A DNA stretch of 64,000 nt from Lapidilactobacillus mulanensis. Lineage in GTDB: Bacteria; Bacillota; Bacilli; Lactobacillales; Lactobacillaceae. Positions 24,936-34,311 of this stretch are shown here, in pieces. The notes beneath the pieces were generated by a model, which was given only the letters and a program-made list of their open reading frames with translations, had not been told where the DNA came from and made no database searches. Every line of letters starts with the position of its first letter. Within the stretch, counting starts at the first letter, position 1. The stretch spans positions 1 to 64,000 of the forward strand of contig NZ_RHOW01000002.1 in assembly GCF_003946215.1 (NCBI RefSeq). Reading direction: 5' to 3'. The position numbers were made by a program, and so were the translations under genes.

Positions 24936-25617
24936 ATGAAGGCTTTGTTTGCGTGTGGTAGGAGTTGGTTCGGCTCCGTCAGAACGCTGCAGAAAAATGT
25001 TGCGCCTCGCTGTGGGGATGACTTCAAGCCTTTGCAAAATCGGCAAAGTCTTGAAGATCACCCTTGTTCTAGCGGGACTTTAGTTTTGTGGGTAACTGAA
25101 TTATTGTGCGACTTATCCGAGACCGTTTAATAAATAAGTTGGTCCCGCAAGAACAATTTCACTGCGAGTCGCAACTTTTTCTTCCGCGTTCTGACTCATC
25201 TCGGCAGTTTTATAGTGGTTAACTCTAGTTAACGTCTAGCCCTGTACGACTGATTTGTACCGCAACTGTTTTTGTAGAAGACGAAAGGCGGATGTGATTA
25301 CCGTTCAGACTTTTAAGCTGAACTATTTAAAGTAAAGACAACAATGTCAATCAAGCTTGAGGAACCCTGTGATTTCAATCCTAGCCTAAACGAAATAAGT
25401 TTAGGCAGAAGTTGCGGAAGAAAATAGTGGGATTGCAGTGGTAATTTTGTTAATGAGCGGTTTTTGCGAATTTACAAAATGGGAAAATGTGAGATCCGAT
25501 GGGTTTCCGGAGCTCACATTTTAGGCGGAAGAATTTCCGTACTTTGGAAATCCTGCAACCGTCCCCACAGCAACTTCCCACTATTTTCTGGAGCAACTTC
25601 TGCCGAAGGTAGATTAA
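24936..25617 (-). repeat. Family 2 composite element (B+A), minus orientation
   Basis: This is the inverse of the 13761-14440 composite. Unit B begins GAAGGCTTTGTTTGCGTG, followed by the linker and then unit A with arms GCAGAAGTTGCGGAAGAAAA and TTTTCTGGAGCAACTTCTGC, ending CCGAAGGTAG. Compared with other copies, substitutions are scattered through the whole element. Confidence 0.85.
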
Positions 25618-25721
25618 AGCTTTTAATTACTTCAATTAAGCCGGAAAAAACTCCGCAACAAACATACGACCTCCTAGAAAAAGCTATTCAGAGTAAAGGC
25701 AACAATGTCCATCAAGTTCAA

Positions 25722-25975
25722 GGAACCCTGTTATTCAAATCCTAGCCTAAACGAAATAGGTTTAGGCAGAAGTTGCGGAAGAAAATAGTGGGATTGCAGT
25801 GGTATTTCTGTTAACGAACGGTCTTTGTGAGTTTACAGAAAGAGAAAATGCGAGATCCGGCGGTTTTCCGGAGCTCACATTTTAGGCGGAAAACTTTTGG
25901 CGCACTTCCAAAAGCTTGGAGCCGTCTCCACAGCAACCTCCCACTATTTTCTGGAGCAACTTCTGCCGCAGGTAG
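25722..25975 (-). repeat. Family 2 single unit A, minus orientation
   Basis: It begins with the AACCCTG linker and CCTAGCCTAAACG, then the GCAGAAGTTGCGGAAGAAAA arm, core and closing CCGCAGGTAG. It lies directly after the composite at 24936-25617 and ends about 22 bp before the rarA stop codon. Confidence 0.85.
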
Positions 25976-25997
25976 ACAAAATTTTCAAGCAATCCAA

Positions 25998-27320
25998 CTA
26001 TCCATTCTCCCGATGCCACTTCTTAATTTGTTCTAACCTCTGCGCGACCCGCGCTTCGCTACCTTGATCCGTGGGATGATAATATTCATGACCCACCAAA
26101 TTATCTGGCATCGTCTGCATATTCGTTATCTTATCCTTACTATCATGCGCATACTGATAATCCTCGCCATAATGCAATTCTTTCATCAATTTCGTCGGCG
26201 CATTGCGAATTTGTAGCGGCACGAGTTCTGCTTGCGTATCTTGCGCATCCTTCTTAGCTGCGTCATAAGCTGAATAAGCCGCATTAGACTTAGGCGCCAA
26301 CGATAAATAGATCACCAGTTGCGTCAGATTGACCGAACATTCTGGCATGCCAATGAAATGACAGGCCTGATAAGTTGCCACCGCTAATTCCAACGCTCGA
26401 CTATCCGCCAGCCCAATATCTTCACTGGAAAAACGAACCAGACGCCGCGCAACGTACAATGGATCTTCGCCCGATTCCAACATCCGCGCCAACCAATAAA
26501 CGGCTGCATCTGGATCACTATTGCGCATCGATTTATGCAATGCGGAAATTAAATTATAGTGTTCCTCGCCTTTTTTATCGTACAACAAAGATTTTTTGCC
26601 AAGAAATTGTTTCAAATCTTCTTTAGTGATGGTAATTTTATCCCCATCGCGCTGACCATTGAGTACCGCCATTTCTAGCGAATTCAAGCCGACGCGTGCA
26701 TCTCCGTTGGCAAAATTGGCGATAATTTGTAAAGACGCTTCATCAATTTCGATCTGTTGTTGACCATAGCCTCGTGGATCTTGTAATGCATTTTTTAGAA
26801 GTTGCAGAATATCATCGCTATCCAAAGCTTGTAGTACGAAAACTTTAGTCCGCGACAATAAAGCCGAATTAATTTCGAACGATGGGTTTTCGGTGGTGGC
26901 ACCAATGAGAATAATGCTGCCTTTTTCAACGTATGGAAAAAAAGCGTCCTGTTGTGCCTTGTTGAATCGATGAATTTCATCGATAAACAGAATCGTTTTT
27001 TCGCCAAACTGACGATTATCTTCTGCCTCTTTCATCACTTGGCGAATATCTTTGATACTGCTAGTCACCGCGCTCAAATTTACAAATTTCGCCTGAGTTT
27101 GCTGCGCAATAATTGCAGCTAACGTTGTCTTGCCAACACCTGGAGGCCCCCAGAAAATCATAGACGGTATGTGATCGTTCTCGATCAATTCTCGCAAAAC
27201 TTTTCCCGGGCCAACTAATTGCGGCTGTCCCACGAATTCAGACAGATTTCGCGGACGCACCCGATTTGCGAGCGGCTCAAATTCGGCATCGTCACCACTA
27301 AACAAAGAAATTTCACTCAT
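25998..27320 (-). CDS. rarA: replication-associated recombination protein RarA (MgsA)
   Basis: A 440-residue AAA+ ATPase with N-terminal PLANRVRPRNLSEFVGQ, Walker A WGPPGVGKTT (about residue 55), Walker B ILFIDEIHRFNKAQQDAF (about 105), sensor 1 IGATTENPSFEINSALLSR, and the C-terminal tetramerisation domain with HYNLISALHKSMRNSDPDAAVYWLARMLESGEDPLYVARRL. It acts at stalled forks with clamp loader and SSB. Start ATG 27320 follows AGGTG; a GTG at 27329 is inside the ribosome binding site. It is monocistronic in this context. Confidence 0.95.
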   Translation of the reverse strand: MSEISLFSGDDAEFEPLANRVRPRNLSEFVGQPQLVGPGKVLRELIENDHIPSMIFWGPPGVGKTTLAAIIAQQTQAKFVNLSAVTSSIKDIRQVMKEAEDNRQFGEKTILFIDEIHRFNKAQQDAFFPYVEKGSIILIGATTENPSFEINSALLSRTKVFVLQALDSDDILQLLKNALQDPRGYGQQQIEIDEASLQIIANFANGDARVGLNSLEMAVLNGQRDGDKITITKEDLKQFLGKKSLLYDKKGEEHYNLISALHKSMRNSDPDAAVYWLARMLESGEDPLYVARRLVRFSSEDIGLADSRALELAVATYQACHFIGMPECSVNLTQLVIYLSLAPKSNAAYSAYDAAKKDAQDTQAELVPLQIRNAPTKLMKELHYGEDYQYAHDSKDKITNMQTMPDNLVGHEYYHPTDQGSEARVAQRLEQIKKWHRENG

Positions 27321-27390
27321 TTGAATCACCTACTCAATTTGATAAACACATATCCTGACCCTAGTATAACAGGCTAATGCGCGACAGAAT

Positions 27391-27470
27391 ACAAAAAGCA
27401 GCTCATCCACGACGCCACAAAAAATAATCGCCACCTTTGTGTCTTCCGTTGATCAGCTGCTGCTTTTTAT
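27391..27470 (-). terminator. long hairpin terminator after the 151-residue gene
   Basis: Minus strand: AAAAAGCAGCAGCTGATCAACG pairs across a structured loop with CGTGGATGAGCTGCTTTTT and is followed by a T-run. The outer stem is about 13 bp, with an A-run on the other side, so it could act in both directions. Confidence 0.75.
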
Positions 27471-27485
27471 TTCAATATTTATTTT

Positions 27486-27941
27486 TTAATTGCGGTTAAA
27501 ATGCGCCGAGATCAGTTGTTGATCGTGTTGACTTAACGAGCGAATCGGACTTGGACGGTGATATTTCTCCCACGTCCGCCAAAAATCAAACTGGCGGATG
27601 AAGTCTTGCAAGAAAATCAGACTATTATTTTTGACCAAGACGTACGCCATCGTCGCCAATCCCTTGTCGACTTTATCTGGTTCAACTTGATAAGCAGCCA
27701 GCGCCGTTTTAAGCACAGCGTCTGGTTCTGCTCGATATTGATCACGAAAACTTAATAACTGTGGTTGCCCCAATAATGTTTCGATGGTGAAGCCACTGAA
27801 GTCCGCCGACAAGCCCGTATCTTTTCGCAACAATTCATAGAAGAATGTGAAAAAAGATATCCGATCTGTCATTGCCAACATTTCTGGATCTTCCGTCGCT
27901 AACCAACCGATCACATGCATTCTTTGATTAATTTCGGCCAT
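27486..27941 (-). CDS. conserved hypothetical protein
   Basis: A 151-residue soluble protein with a strong GGAGG ribosome binding site and codon use like its neighbours. I do not recognise a domain. It is mostly helical in appearance, with two parts: an N-terminal MTDRISFFTFFYELLRKDTG region and a C-terminal NNSLIFLQDFIRQFDFWRTWEKYH segment rich in aromatic residues. There is no membrane helix, signal peptide or metal motif. It stands alone between a repeat-filled gap and rarA, with its own terminator. The function is unknown. Confidence 0.7.
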   Translation of the reverse strand: MAEINQRMHVIGWLATEDPEMLAMTDRISFFTFFYELLRKDTGLSADFSGFTIETLLGQPQLLSFRDQYRAEPDAVLKTALAAYQVEPDKVDKGLATMAYVLVKNNSLIFLQDFIRQFDFWRTWEKYHRPSPIRSLSQHDQQLISAHFNRN

Positions 27942-28104
27942 AATGACCTACCTCCCTGAAAAAAGAACTTTTCCATAACTCTATCATACCGCAGTTTTGT
28001 AATAATGTATGCACTTGCATTTGAAAAAAATCAAACAAGTCGGCGATGAATTACTGACCATGGTTGCTTGGAATTAGTAAAAATAACAAGTTTAGATTTC
28101 TGAT

Positions 28105-28380
28105 CTACCTTCGGTCGCGGCTGCGTGGGGCAAGTGACTGACTACTGTGGGGACGGTTCCAGGCTTTCCCCCAAGTTCCGGGGAAAGTCTTCCACCTCGA
28201 TTTCGAGCTTTTTCTCAGTCGCCAAACCCGCTCCTGAGAAAAATCTCGAAATGCGCCCCTGCTGTAAGCGACGATGGCCATGTCGCAACAGCAGTTTCAC
28301 AGTGTCGTCACTTGCCCCACGCAGCCGCGGCCTAAACTGGAATTAGTTTAGCGGTGAACTCGGAAGAACTGGGTTTGGGC
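28105..28380 (+). repeat. Family 2 hairpin element, stem variant D, plus orientation
   Basis: Boundary CTACCTTCGG, arm TCGCGGCTGCGTGGGGCAAG, core TGTGGGGACGGTTCCAGGC, complementary arm ending GCAGCCGCGG and CCTAAACTGG. It is the inverted counterpart of 6351-6630. Confidence 0.8.
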
Positions 28381-28487
28381 GGAATGATTTGATTTCAACG
28401 CCGATCGCTTTGTTGCTGGAAATATGATCACGTTGGATATTTTGCCACCAGGAAAATCAAGTTGCTCATAAAAGCTTGGTACGGGAG

Positions 28488-28752
28488 AAAGTCCAGTTCA
28501 GAATCCAACTCCGCTCACTAGAATGGACCGCAGAATTTGCGGAAGAGAATGAACAGCACACTGTGATAATGGTCTTAGCGACAGATCCATCGTCGCTTAG
28601 AGCATGGCAAATTCGGAGATCTTGCCGGTTTTGCAAGAGCTCCAAATTTAGGCGGCAGAATTTTGGTGGGCTTCCAAAATCCTGGAGCCGCCCCCACGAG
28701 TGAGCTGTTCATTCTCTGCAACAAATTCATACTGCCATCACCCGCAAGCCAC
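28488..28752 (-). repeat. Family 2 hairpin element, stem variant C, minus orientation
   Basis: Arms AATTTGCGGAAGAGAATGAA (from about 28537) and GTTCATTCTCTGCAACAAATT (from about 28709) enclose TTAGGCGGCAGAATTTTGG and CCGCCCCCACGAG. Substitutions in one arm relative to the next copy are scattered, while most pairing is kept. Confidence 0.8.
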
Positions 28753-28759
28753 ATGTTTT

Positions 28760-29030
28760 TCAACCAGGTCAGAACACAGCTCAGAATCTCAATCTGCTCA
28801 CTAGAATGAACCACAGAATTTGCGGAAGAGAATGAACAGCACACTGTGATAATGGTCTTAGCGACAGATTCATCGTCGCTTAGAGCATGGGAAATTTGGA
28901 GATCTTGCGGTTTTGGCAAGATCTCCAAATTTAGGCGGAAGAATTTTGACGGGCTTCCAAAATCCTGGAGCCGTCCCCACGAGTGGGCTGTTCATTCTCT
29001 GCAGCAAGTTCATACTGCCATCACCCACAA
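28760..29030 (-). repeat. Family 2 hairpin element, stem variant C, second copy
   Basis: Nearly the same as 28488-28752 and immediately after it, giving a tandem pair. The closing sequence is CATACTGCCATCACCCAC. Together with variant D these fill the 1.2-kb gap 27942-29125, in which I see no gene. Confidence 0.8.
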
Positions 29031-29125
29031 ACCAGCTTTTCAAAGACACACCCAGTTTAGCACAGGAAACAATCCCAAAAAAATAAACAAAACAGAATTC
29101 GTTTTGTTCATCGATTAATTGTATT

Positions 29126-29362
29126 TTATTCTCGGCAGTCGTCTTCTAAATCATCTTCATCAGCCATGATCTGTTGAAGTAAATCCGCCACATCCAAATC
29201 CGCATTGGCAAAATGCTGATGCCAGTATTGTTCAATATGATTACGTTCCAAGCAAAACACCGCTAGTGCCTGGCGCTCTTCCATATGATAATCGGTCTTC
29301 AAACCATCGATCACCAAATTCTGAAAGTCGTCCACATCTCGAATCTTCGTCGCCATTGTCAT
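29126..29362 (-). CDS. small acidic hypothetical protein
   Basis: A 78-residue soluble protein with a very acidic C-terminus (DLLQQIMADEDDLEDDCRE) and the core HMEERQALAVFCLERNHIEQYWHQHFANAD. No domain is recognised. The ribosome binding site GGAGG lies 9 bases before ATG 29362. It follows the DsrE-like gene by about 100 bp in the same direction, so co-transcription is possible. Coding is supported by the ribosome binding site and codon pattern rather than homology. Confidence 0.6.
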   Translation of the reverse strand: MTMATKIRDVDDFQNLVIDGLKTDYHMEERQALAVFCLERNHIEQYWHQHFANADLDVADLLQQIMADEDDLEDDCRE

Positions 29363-29462
29363 CAGCCAATTCCTCCAATTAAAAGAATGTCTTCATTGTA
29401 GCAGAAATTACCGCTCATAGTCGCAAAAAAGTTATTTTACCGAGACAAGTTTTACGGATTGT

Positions 29463-29804
29463 TTATGGTTTGATATAGCGATAATTCTCATCCTGTAATT
29501 CGATCAGATCGAGCACACCCACTGGCACCACTTGCACTTCCGGCGGCAATCGATCTGGCTTGACGCCGTGACTCTTCAACGAATTATTGCAGGCATGAAA
29601 AATAGCCTGATCTTTCAAAGTCGCAATTTCTTCGCGATAATTTGGTTGCAAGTAACCCATAATTGCATCGCCATTGACAAGCACGACGATTGCGAGCTGT
29701 AGTTCAGCATGCTCACGCTGATAATTCAACAGATTATGAACATTACTCAGGGTGTGTCCCCATTTTTCTAATTCATCCACGTGAAAAACAACTTTACGTA
29801 ACAT
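29463..29804 (-). CDS. DsrE/DsrF-like family protein
   Basis: A 113-residue protein with the DsrE-like alpha/beta pattern: KVVFHVDELEKWGHTLSNVHNLLNY, LAIVVLVNGDAIMGYL, IFHACNNSLKSHGV with a single cysteine (about residue 72) in the usual position, and VVPVGVLDLIELQDENYRYIKP. Family members handle sulfur or act as small regulators. This COG1416-like branch has no defined role. A strong AGGAGG ribosome binding site precedes ATG 29804. It may form an operon with the 78-residue gene downstream. Confidence 0.75.
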   Translation of the reverse strand: MLRKVVFHVDELEKWGHTLSNVHNLLNYQREHAELQLAIVVLVNGDAIMGYLQPNYREEIATLKDQAIFHACNNSLKSHGVKPDRLPPEVQVVPVGVLDLIELQDENYRYIKP

Positions 29805-29855
29805 CAGTAAACCTCCTCATCCGTTTTAATTGCAATTAAATAAATGATTACACGT

Positions 29856-30333
29856 TTATTTTTTAAGACGATTTAACGCAAGCCATTCTCTTTTTAAAAT
29901 ACCCATATAAATTTTGTCGTACTTATTTCCATCTCGCAGAATCGATTCTCTGGCGGTGCCTTCAACAATAAAGCCGTTTTTCCGATAGCTGGAAATGGCG
30001 CCCTCGTTATTAGAAATCACATCCAGCACCACTTTATTGAGATTTAATTCGTTAAACGCATAATTAAGAACCAGTTGAATTGCTTCACTGCCGAATCCTT
30101 TGCCACGAAAATTTGCATCGCCAATTCCGACCGCAAGCGTGGCGAGACGATTATTCCACTCGATACTAAAAAGTGAAATGAATCCAATTAATTCTTTCTC
30201 TTCTAGTGCGTAAATACCGAATTCAATGATACCTGGTGCAGCTGCGAACGTTTGAATTTGCGACTTATAGAAGTCTTCATTGCGAGGTCTGACGTAATCT
30301 GTATCGAGATTTCTTAAATATTCATCCTACATT
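29856..30333 (-). pseudogene. GNAT acetyltransferase, 5'-truncated or nonsense-interrupted
   Basis: Reading the minus strand gives about 155 residues of a RimJ/RimL-like GNAT: NRLATLAVGIGDANFRGKGF then GSEAIQLVLNYAFNELNL (acetyl-CoA loop), NEGAISSYRKNGF, and a C-terminus in LKREW. The frame is closed upstream by TAG (30330-30328), directly after an ATG, and contains no ATG, GTG or TTG before the acetyl-CoA site. The N-terminal 35-40 residues usual for this fold are not found upstream. The terminal TAA is at 29858-29856. It appears to be a recently inactivated gene, since the body has no other stop codon. Confidence 0.75.
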
Positions 30334-30445
30334 CGAATCTTAATATGAAACGATAATTATTTATATCACATTAACCGCGATAATACAATTTAACTTCCGC
30401 ACGCAGGCCTGACTGAGAAGCAGCCGACGCAATTTTTGGCAACAA

Positions 30446-30478
30446 AAAACGAGCGCCTCTAAAAGGACGCTCGTTTCG
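30446..30478. terminator. bidirectional terminator
   Basis: AAAAACGAGCG / CGCTCGTTT hairpin with an A-run on one side and a T-rich stretch on the other. It terminates the HesB-like gene on the minus strand. Confidence 0.75.
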
Positions 30479-30492
30479 GTTTCATAATTGAT

Positions 30493-30891
30493 TTAGCAAA
30501 TCTTATTGCCTAATGTTTTCATTTGTTCTTCAACTTCGGCATCTGTTGGTGCTTCATACTTTGTGACAGAAACGGCACCGTCGATGATCCCGCTGTTGTC
30601 TGACAAGGAGAGGAATCCCATTCTGTAATCGACATTTAAGCCATCGATCAAATACATCAGTTCTGGTTTTCCAGTATATAATTTAAGCCCCAGATTATTT
30701 TCAAGTGGCTGATCAAACTCTGGTTCCATTTTATCGGTGACGACGAATTGGAACTTGCTACCGATCGTACATGAACCACCCAAGTTGGAAAACTTGTTTG
30801 AGCCATCATCAAGCGCCAGAAGCACAATATCGTTGGACGTGATCTTATTTTCTAAATATTCTTTAGCAGCATCTTTAATTTTGATTTCCAT
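30493..30891 (-). CDS. HesB-like (iron-sulfur biosynthesis superfamily) protein
   Basis: A 132-residue protein of the HesB-like type common in lactobacilli: MEIKIKDAAKEYLENKI, LALDDGSNKFSNLGGSCTIGSKF, and GLNVDYRMGFLSLSDNSGIIDGAVSV. It lacks the three-cysteine pattern of IscA/SufA (only one internal Cys and a C-terminal Cys are present), so direct cluster transfer is doubtful. Start ATG 30891 lies after GAGGTG; the upstream GTG is part of that ribosome binding site. It appears monocistronic. Confidence 0.75.
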   Translation of the reverse strand: MEIKIKDAAKEYLENKITSNDIVLLALDDGSNKFSNLGGSCTIGSKFQFVVTDKMEPEFDQPLENNLGLKLYTGKPELMYLIDGLNVDYRMGFLSLSDNSGIIDGAVSVTKYEAPTDAEVEEQMKTLGNKIC

Positions 30892-31098
30892 CGCGAACAC
30901 CTCACATTTTTATTTACTACTTCATATTACTATGCTTACTAAAAATAAGCAAATTGACTGCTCATGTTTTTTTCTCCAAACCATTATCAAGCGATTACTA
31001 AATATAATCTGGAAAACAACGTTAGGCAAAGTCACACAGTCGTTTTCATTCTAGCTTTTTTTAACAACGCCAAAAGCATTTACATTCGCATCCAGTCA

Positions 31099-31887
31099 TC
31101 AAAGCTCTGCAATCGCCTTTGCGATCACTTCAGGATTTTCCCAATGAATATAGTGATAAGTGCCTGCCATAATTATCTTTGAGTGCGAATTCGTGGTCAT
31201 AAACTCTGAACGGTTCATTTCTTCGACACGATAGGATTCAGTGATAATTGTCGATGCAAGGGTTTCTGGTAGTTTCAGTTTTTTATCATCCCATGGTGCA
31301 CCATTCATGACTTGCTGCAAACGAGCGCCATCAGTTTCATCCAATCGTGCGATGCTAGCCTCAAATGTTTGCCAGATTTTCGCAGCCTGTTGTGGTACAA
31401 ATTCTTTACGCACATGATCGTGTAACCAATCTTCCATCTGCTGCTGAGTCTGATCTGAATCTTCCGCTTCATAGCCAGGTGTCGACGGTGGATCCAGTAC
31501 AATTTCGCGCGTGGTTGGTTCGATGCCCACGAAACGAGTGAGATTTTCAATTTGATCAGTCATCAAAAGCGCGTAGACACCACCAATACTGTGCGCAACC
31601 AGAATCACCTTTTCAGTATCTTGATCATTGACCATCTTCGCGATAGCAGCCGCCTCTTGACGCATTGAATAATCCATCACGGCTTTGCCACTGTGACCGG
31701 TGTTAAGATAATCGACCGCCAATATACCAAATGATTCAGGCAATAGATCGATCACATTTTCAAAAGTTTCATAGGTATCAAATTGACCGGCACCACTTAA
31801 AAAAACGACTAACGGATTTTCTTTCGGAGCTCTCAAACTAATTTTAAAAGTACCCAATCCCGTCTTGATTATTTTTTCTTCTAACAT
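31099..31887 (-). CDS. alpha/beta-fold hydrolase
   Basis: A 262-residue hydrolase with PLVVFLSGAGQFDTYETFE (oxyanion strand), YLNTGHSGKA, the nucleophile elbow VAHSIGGVYALL (Ser about residue 99) and a C-terminal GTYHYIHWENPE with the catalytic His. It has no signal peptide. The substrate is unknown; esterase, lipase or haloperoxidase-like relatives all share this pattern. The ribosome binding site is AGGAG. It is a single gene downstream of the deo operon in the same direction, separated from it by a weak terminator. Confidence 0.8.
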   Translation of the reverse strand: MLEEKIIKTGLGTFKISLRAPKENPLVVFLSGAGQFDTYETFENVIDLLPESFGILAVDYLNTGHSGKAVMDYSMRQEAAAIAKMVNDQDTEKVILVAHSIGGVYALLMTDQIENLTRFVGIEPTTREIVLDPPSTPGYEAEDSDQTQQQMEDWLHDHVRKEFVPQQAAKIWQTFEASIARLDETDGARLQQVMNGAPWDDKKLKLPETLASTIITESYRVEEMNRSEFMTTNSHSKIIMAGTYHYIHWENPEVIAKAIAEL

Positions 31888-31978
31888 TTAATCAGCTCCT
31901 AAATTAAGTTACTGATCCAGTTTAGTTGATGAAGCGCTCAGCGTTCAAATAAGTTGCGTATATGAAACTTAATATTAC

Positions 31979-32012
31979 AAAACCTCACCGAAAAATTCGA
32001 TGAGGTCAATTT
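31979..32012 (-). terminator. probable terminator after deoD
   Basis: Minus strand ACCTCATCGA / TCGGTGAGGT hairpin followed by TTTG. The T-run is short. Confidence 0.5.
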
Positions 32013-32032
32013 AAAATCTTTATTTACAACTT

Positions 32033-32731
32033 TTAATTTACTTGTAAGGCCAAATTGATCATGTCATTAAATGACGTTTGGCGTTCTTCGGCGGTTGTTT
32101 CTTCACCGGTCACTAAATGATTGCTGACCGTGAGAATTGCTAACGCACGACGATGGAATTTTGCAGCTAACAAATATAAAGCTGGCGTTTCCATTTCAGT
32201 TGCCAACACGCCATAGTCGATCAACTTCTGCGTGTCGATTTCGTCATTGTAGAAACGATCTTCGCCCAGAACATTACCGACATGCCACTTCATGCCATCT
32301 TTTTCGGCTAAAGTTGCGGCTTGCGATAATAAGCTATAGTCAGCAACCGGCGCGAAATAAACACCAGGGCCGAATGTGTTGGCGATGATCGACGAGTCCG
32401 TAGAAGCGGCTTGTCCTAAAACAACATCGCGGACTTTGACATCTTTCCCCATACCGCCGGCTGTACCGACACGGATCAATGTTTGCACGTCATATTCTTG
32501 GATCAATTCATTAGCATAGATCGAAATCGAAGGAATTCCCATACCAGTTGCCTGAACAGAAACTTTTTCACCACGATATAGGCCTGTATACCCAAAGCAA
32601 TTACGGATCTCGTTATAACGGTGAGCGTCCATCAAGAAATTTTCGGCGATATATTTCGCACGCAAAGGATCTCCTGGTAACAAAACTTTCTCGGCGATTT
32701 CACCTTTTTTAGCACCAATATGTGTACTCAT
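32033..32731 (-). CDS. deoD: purine-nucleoside phosphorylase DeoD
   Basis: A 232-residue hexameric-type purine nucleoside phosphorylase: [54 protein letters not shown] (phosphate and ribose site), [10 protein letters not shown], and [14 protein letters not shown] (nucleoside-binding Glu). It cleaves purine (deoxy)nucleosides to base plus (deoxy)ribose-1-phosphate. It lies 15 bp after deoB, with AGGAGGAG upstream, as the last gene of deoC-deoB-deoD. Confidence 0.95.
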   Translation of the reverse strand: MSTHIGAKKGEIAEKVLLPGDPLRAKYIAENFLMDAHRYNEIRNCFGYTGLYRGEKVSVQATGMGIPSISIYANELIQEYDVQTLIRVGTAGGMGKDVKVRDVVLGQAASTDSSIIANTFGPGVYFAPVADYSLLSQAATLAEKDGMKWHVGNVLGEDRFYNDEIDTQKLIDYGVLATEMETPALYLLAAKFHRRALAILTVSNHLVTGEETTAEERQTSFNDMINLALQVN

Positions 32732-32746
32732 CTAACTCCTCCTAAT

Positions 32747-33943
32747 TTACTTTAATTGGTCTAAGAAACTCTTACCGACACCATTGCCAGCAACATTGAA
32801 GTTATCCAACACCGTTGCACCAAAGTCAGAAAATGGCGAGCGGATCCCCAATGAACCCGTACCCGTACTTGGCGAGTAAACGACGAGAGGCACGTATTCG
32901 CGCGTATGATCAGTGCCCGTGTACATCGGATCATTACCATGATCAGCAGTGATGATCAACAAATCATCATCGTTTAATTTCGCTAATAATTCACCTAAAC
33001 GCTTATCGAAAGCCATCAGCGCATCACCATCGCCTTGCGCATTACGACGATGCCCATACATCGCATCGAAATCAACTAAGTTGGTGAAGCAGAAGCCGGT
33101 AAAATCTTCATCGGCTGCCGCAATCGTCTTATCCATACCGTCCATATTGCTAACCGTATGCCAACCCTTCGTGATTCCGTGGCCAGAAAAAATATCGTTG
33201 ATCTTACCAACACCCAACACACTCAACCCAGCAGCCTTTAAACGGTCTAAATCCGTCGCTTCTGTGGGTTCTAGCGTGTAATCATGCCGATCACTCGTAC
33301 GCTCGAAATGATCCTTGTCAGGGCCATTATAAGGGCGTGCAATGACACGACCAATATGATATTCATCGATCGTGATCGAACGGGCATATTCACAGATCCG
33401 TTGCAATTCTTCCAGCGGAATAATATCCGTGTGTGCCGCGATTTGCAGGACAGAATCTCCCGACGTGTAAACGATCAACGCGCCAGTTTTCATCTGCTCT
33501 TCACCATAATCATGAATAATATCGGTGCCACTATACGGTTTGTTAACAATAACTTTACGCCCGCTGAAGTCTTCGATTTTTTTGATCAGTTCTGCGGGGA
33601 AACCATTCGGGAAAAAGCCCAAAGGTTTCGTAACAGGCACGCCCATCATTTCCCAGTGACCATCCATGCTATCCTTGCCAGCAGAAATTTCAAACATCTT
33701 GCCATAATAACCGATCGGATCATCAATAGGTTCTGCACCTAAAATCGGATTATCCTCACGAATATTTCCTAAGCCGAGTTTAACTAAATTAGGCACATTA
33801 AATTTTCCCTCGAAAAATTTGCCAATGTCCCCTAGAGTATCAGCGCCAACGTCAGCAAACTTATCAGCGTCCGGTGCCTCACCGATCCCGATTGAATCTA
33901 ACACGATCCCAAAAACACGTTTAAAACGATAATCACTTGCCAT
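32747..33943 (-). CDS. deoB: phosphopentomutase DeoB
   Basis: A 398-residue alkaline-phosphatase-superfamily mutase. [25 protein letters not shown] supplies metal ligands near the N-terminus. [34 protein letters not shown] and [22 protein letters not shown] are the conserved metal-site blocks. It interconverts (deoxy)ribose-1- and 5-phosphate, linking DeoD to DeoC. The ribosome binding site is GGAGG. It is preceded by a three-unit Family 1 hairpin array that separates it from deoC. Confidence 0.95.
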   Translation of the reverse strand: MASDYRFKRVFGIVLDSIGIGEAPDADKFADVGADTLGDIGKFFEGKFNVPNLVKLGLGNIREDNPILGAEPIDDPIGYYGKMFEISAGKDSMDGHWEMMGVPVTKPLGFFPNGFPAELIKKIEDFSGRKVIVNKPYSGTDIIHDYGEEQMKTGALIVYTSGDSVLQIAAHTDIIPLEELQRICEYARSITIDEYHIGRVIARPYNGPDKDHFERTSDRHDYTLEPTEATDLDRLKAAGLSVLGVGKINDIFSGHGITKGWHTVSNMDGMDKTIAAADEDFTGFCFTNLVDFDAMYGHRRNAQGDGDALMAFDKRLGELLAKLNDDDLLIITADHGNDPMYTGTDHTREYVPLVVYSPSTGTGSLGIRSPFSDFGATVLDNFNVAGNGVGKSFLDQLK

Positions 33944-33963
33944 GTCACGACCTCCATTTATTA

Positions 33964-34311
33964 AGTTGTGAGAAGGAACGGGTGAAATCAGTGACTAAGT
34001 CGACAATAACTAAAATCTTGGTCTTAAGATTTAAGTTATCGTCACTTAGACATTGATTTCAGTTCCTTCGAACACGATTAAGTTGTGAGAGTTGACGGTT
34101 GGCTGCGTAGAATAAGTCTATCAATAACTAAATTCGGTCTTTGAATTCAGTTATTGATAACTTATTCATAGCAGACAGTCAGCTCGAACACAGTTATGTT
34201 GTGAGTAAGCACGGGTGAAATTGAGCATTAACTCTGAGAGAACACTAAATCTGGTCTTAGATTTAGCGTTCTCTCAAGTTAAGCGGAAATTTCAGTGCTT
34301 ACGAACACGGT
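33964..34311 (+). repeat. Family 1 hairpin array of three units between deoC and deoB
   Basis: Units at about 33964-34077 (stem GAAGGAAC/GTTCCTTC), 34082-34192 (GAGTTGAC/GTCAGCTC, with a G-U pair) and 34198-34310 (GTAAGCAC/GTGCTTAC). Each starts GTTGTGAG and ends CGAACAC. Spacers are about 5 bases. The array occupies the complete gap between two genes of one operon, and its last bases touch the deoC stop codon. Confidence 0.88.

Noticed and set aside
30493-30891. Functional IscA/SufA A-type carrier
   Set aside because: The three conserved cysteines are missing, so only superfamily membership is claimed.
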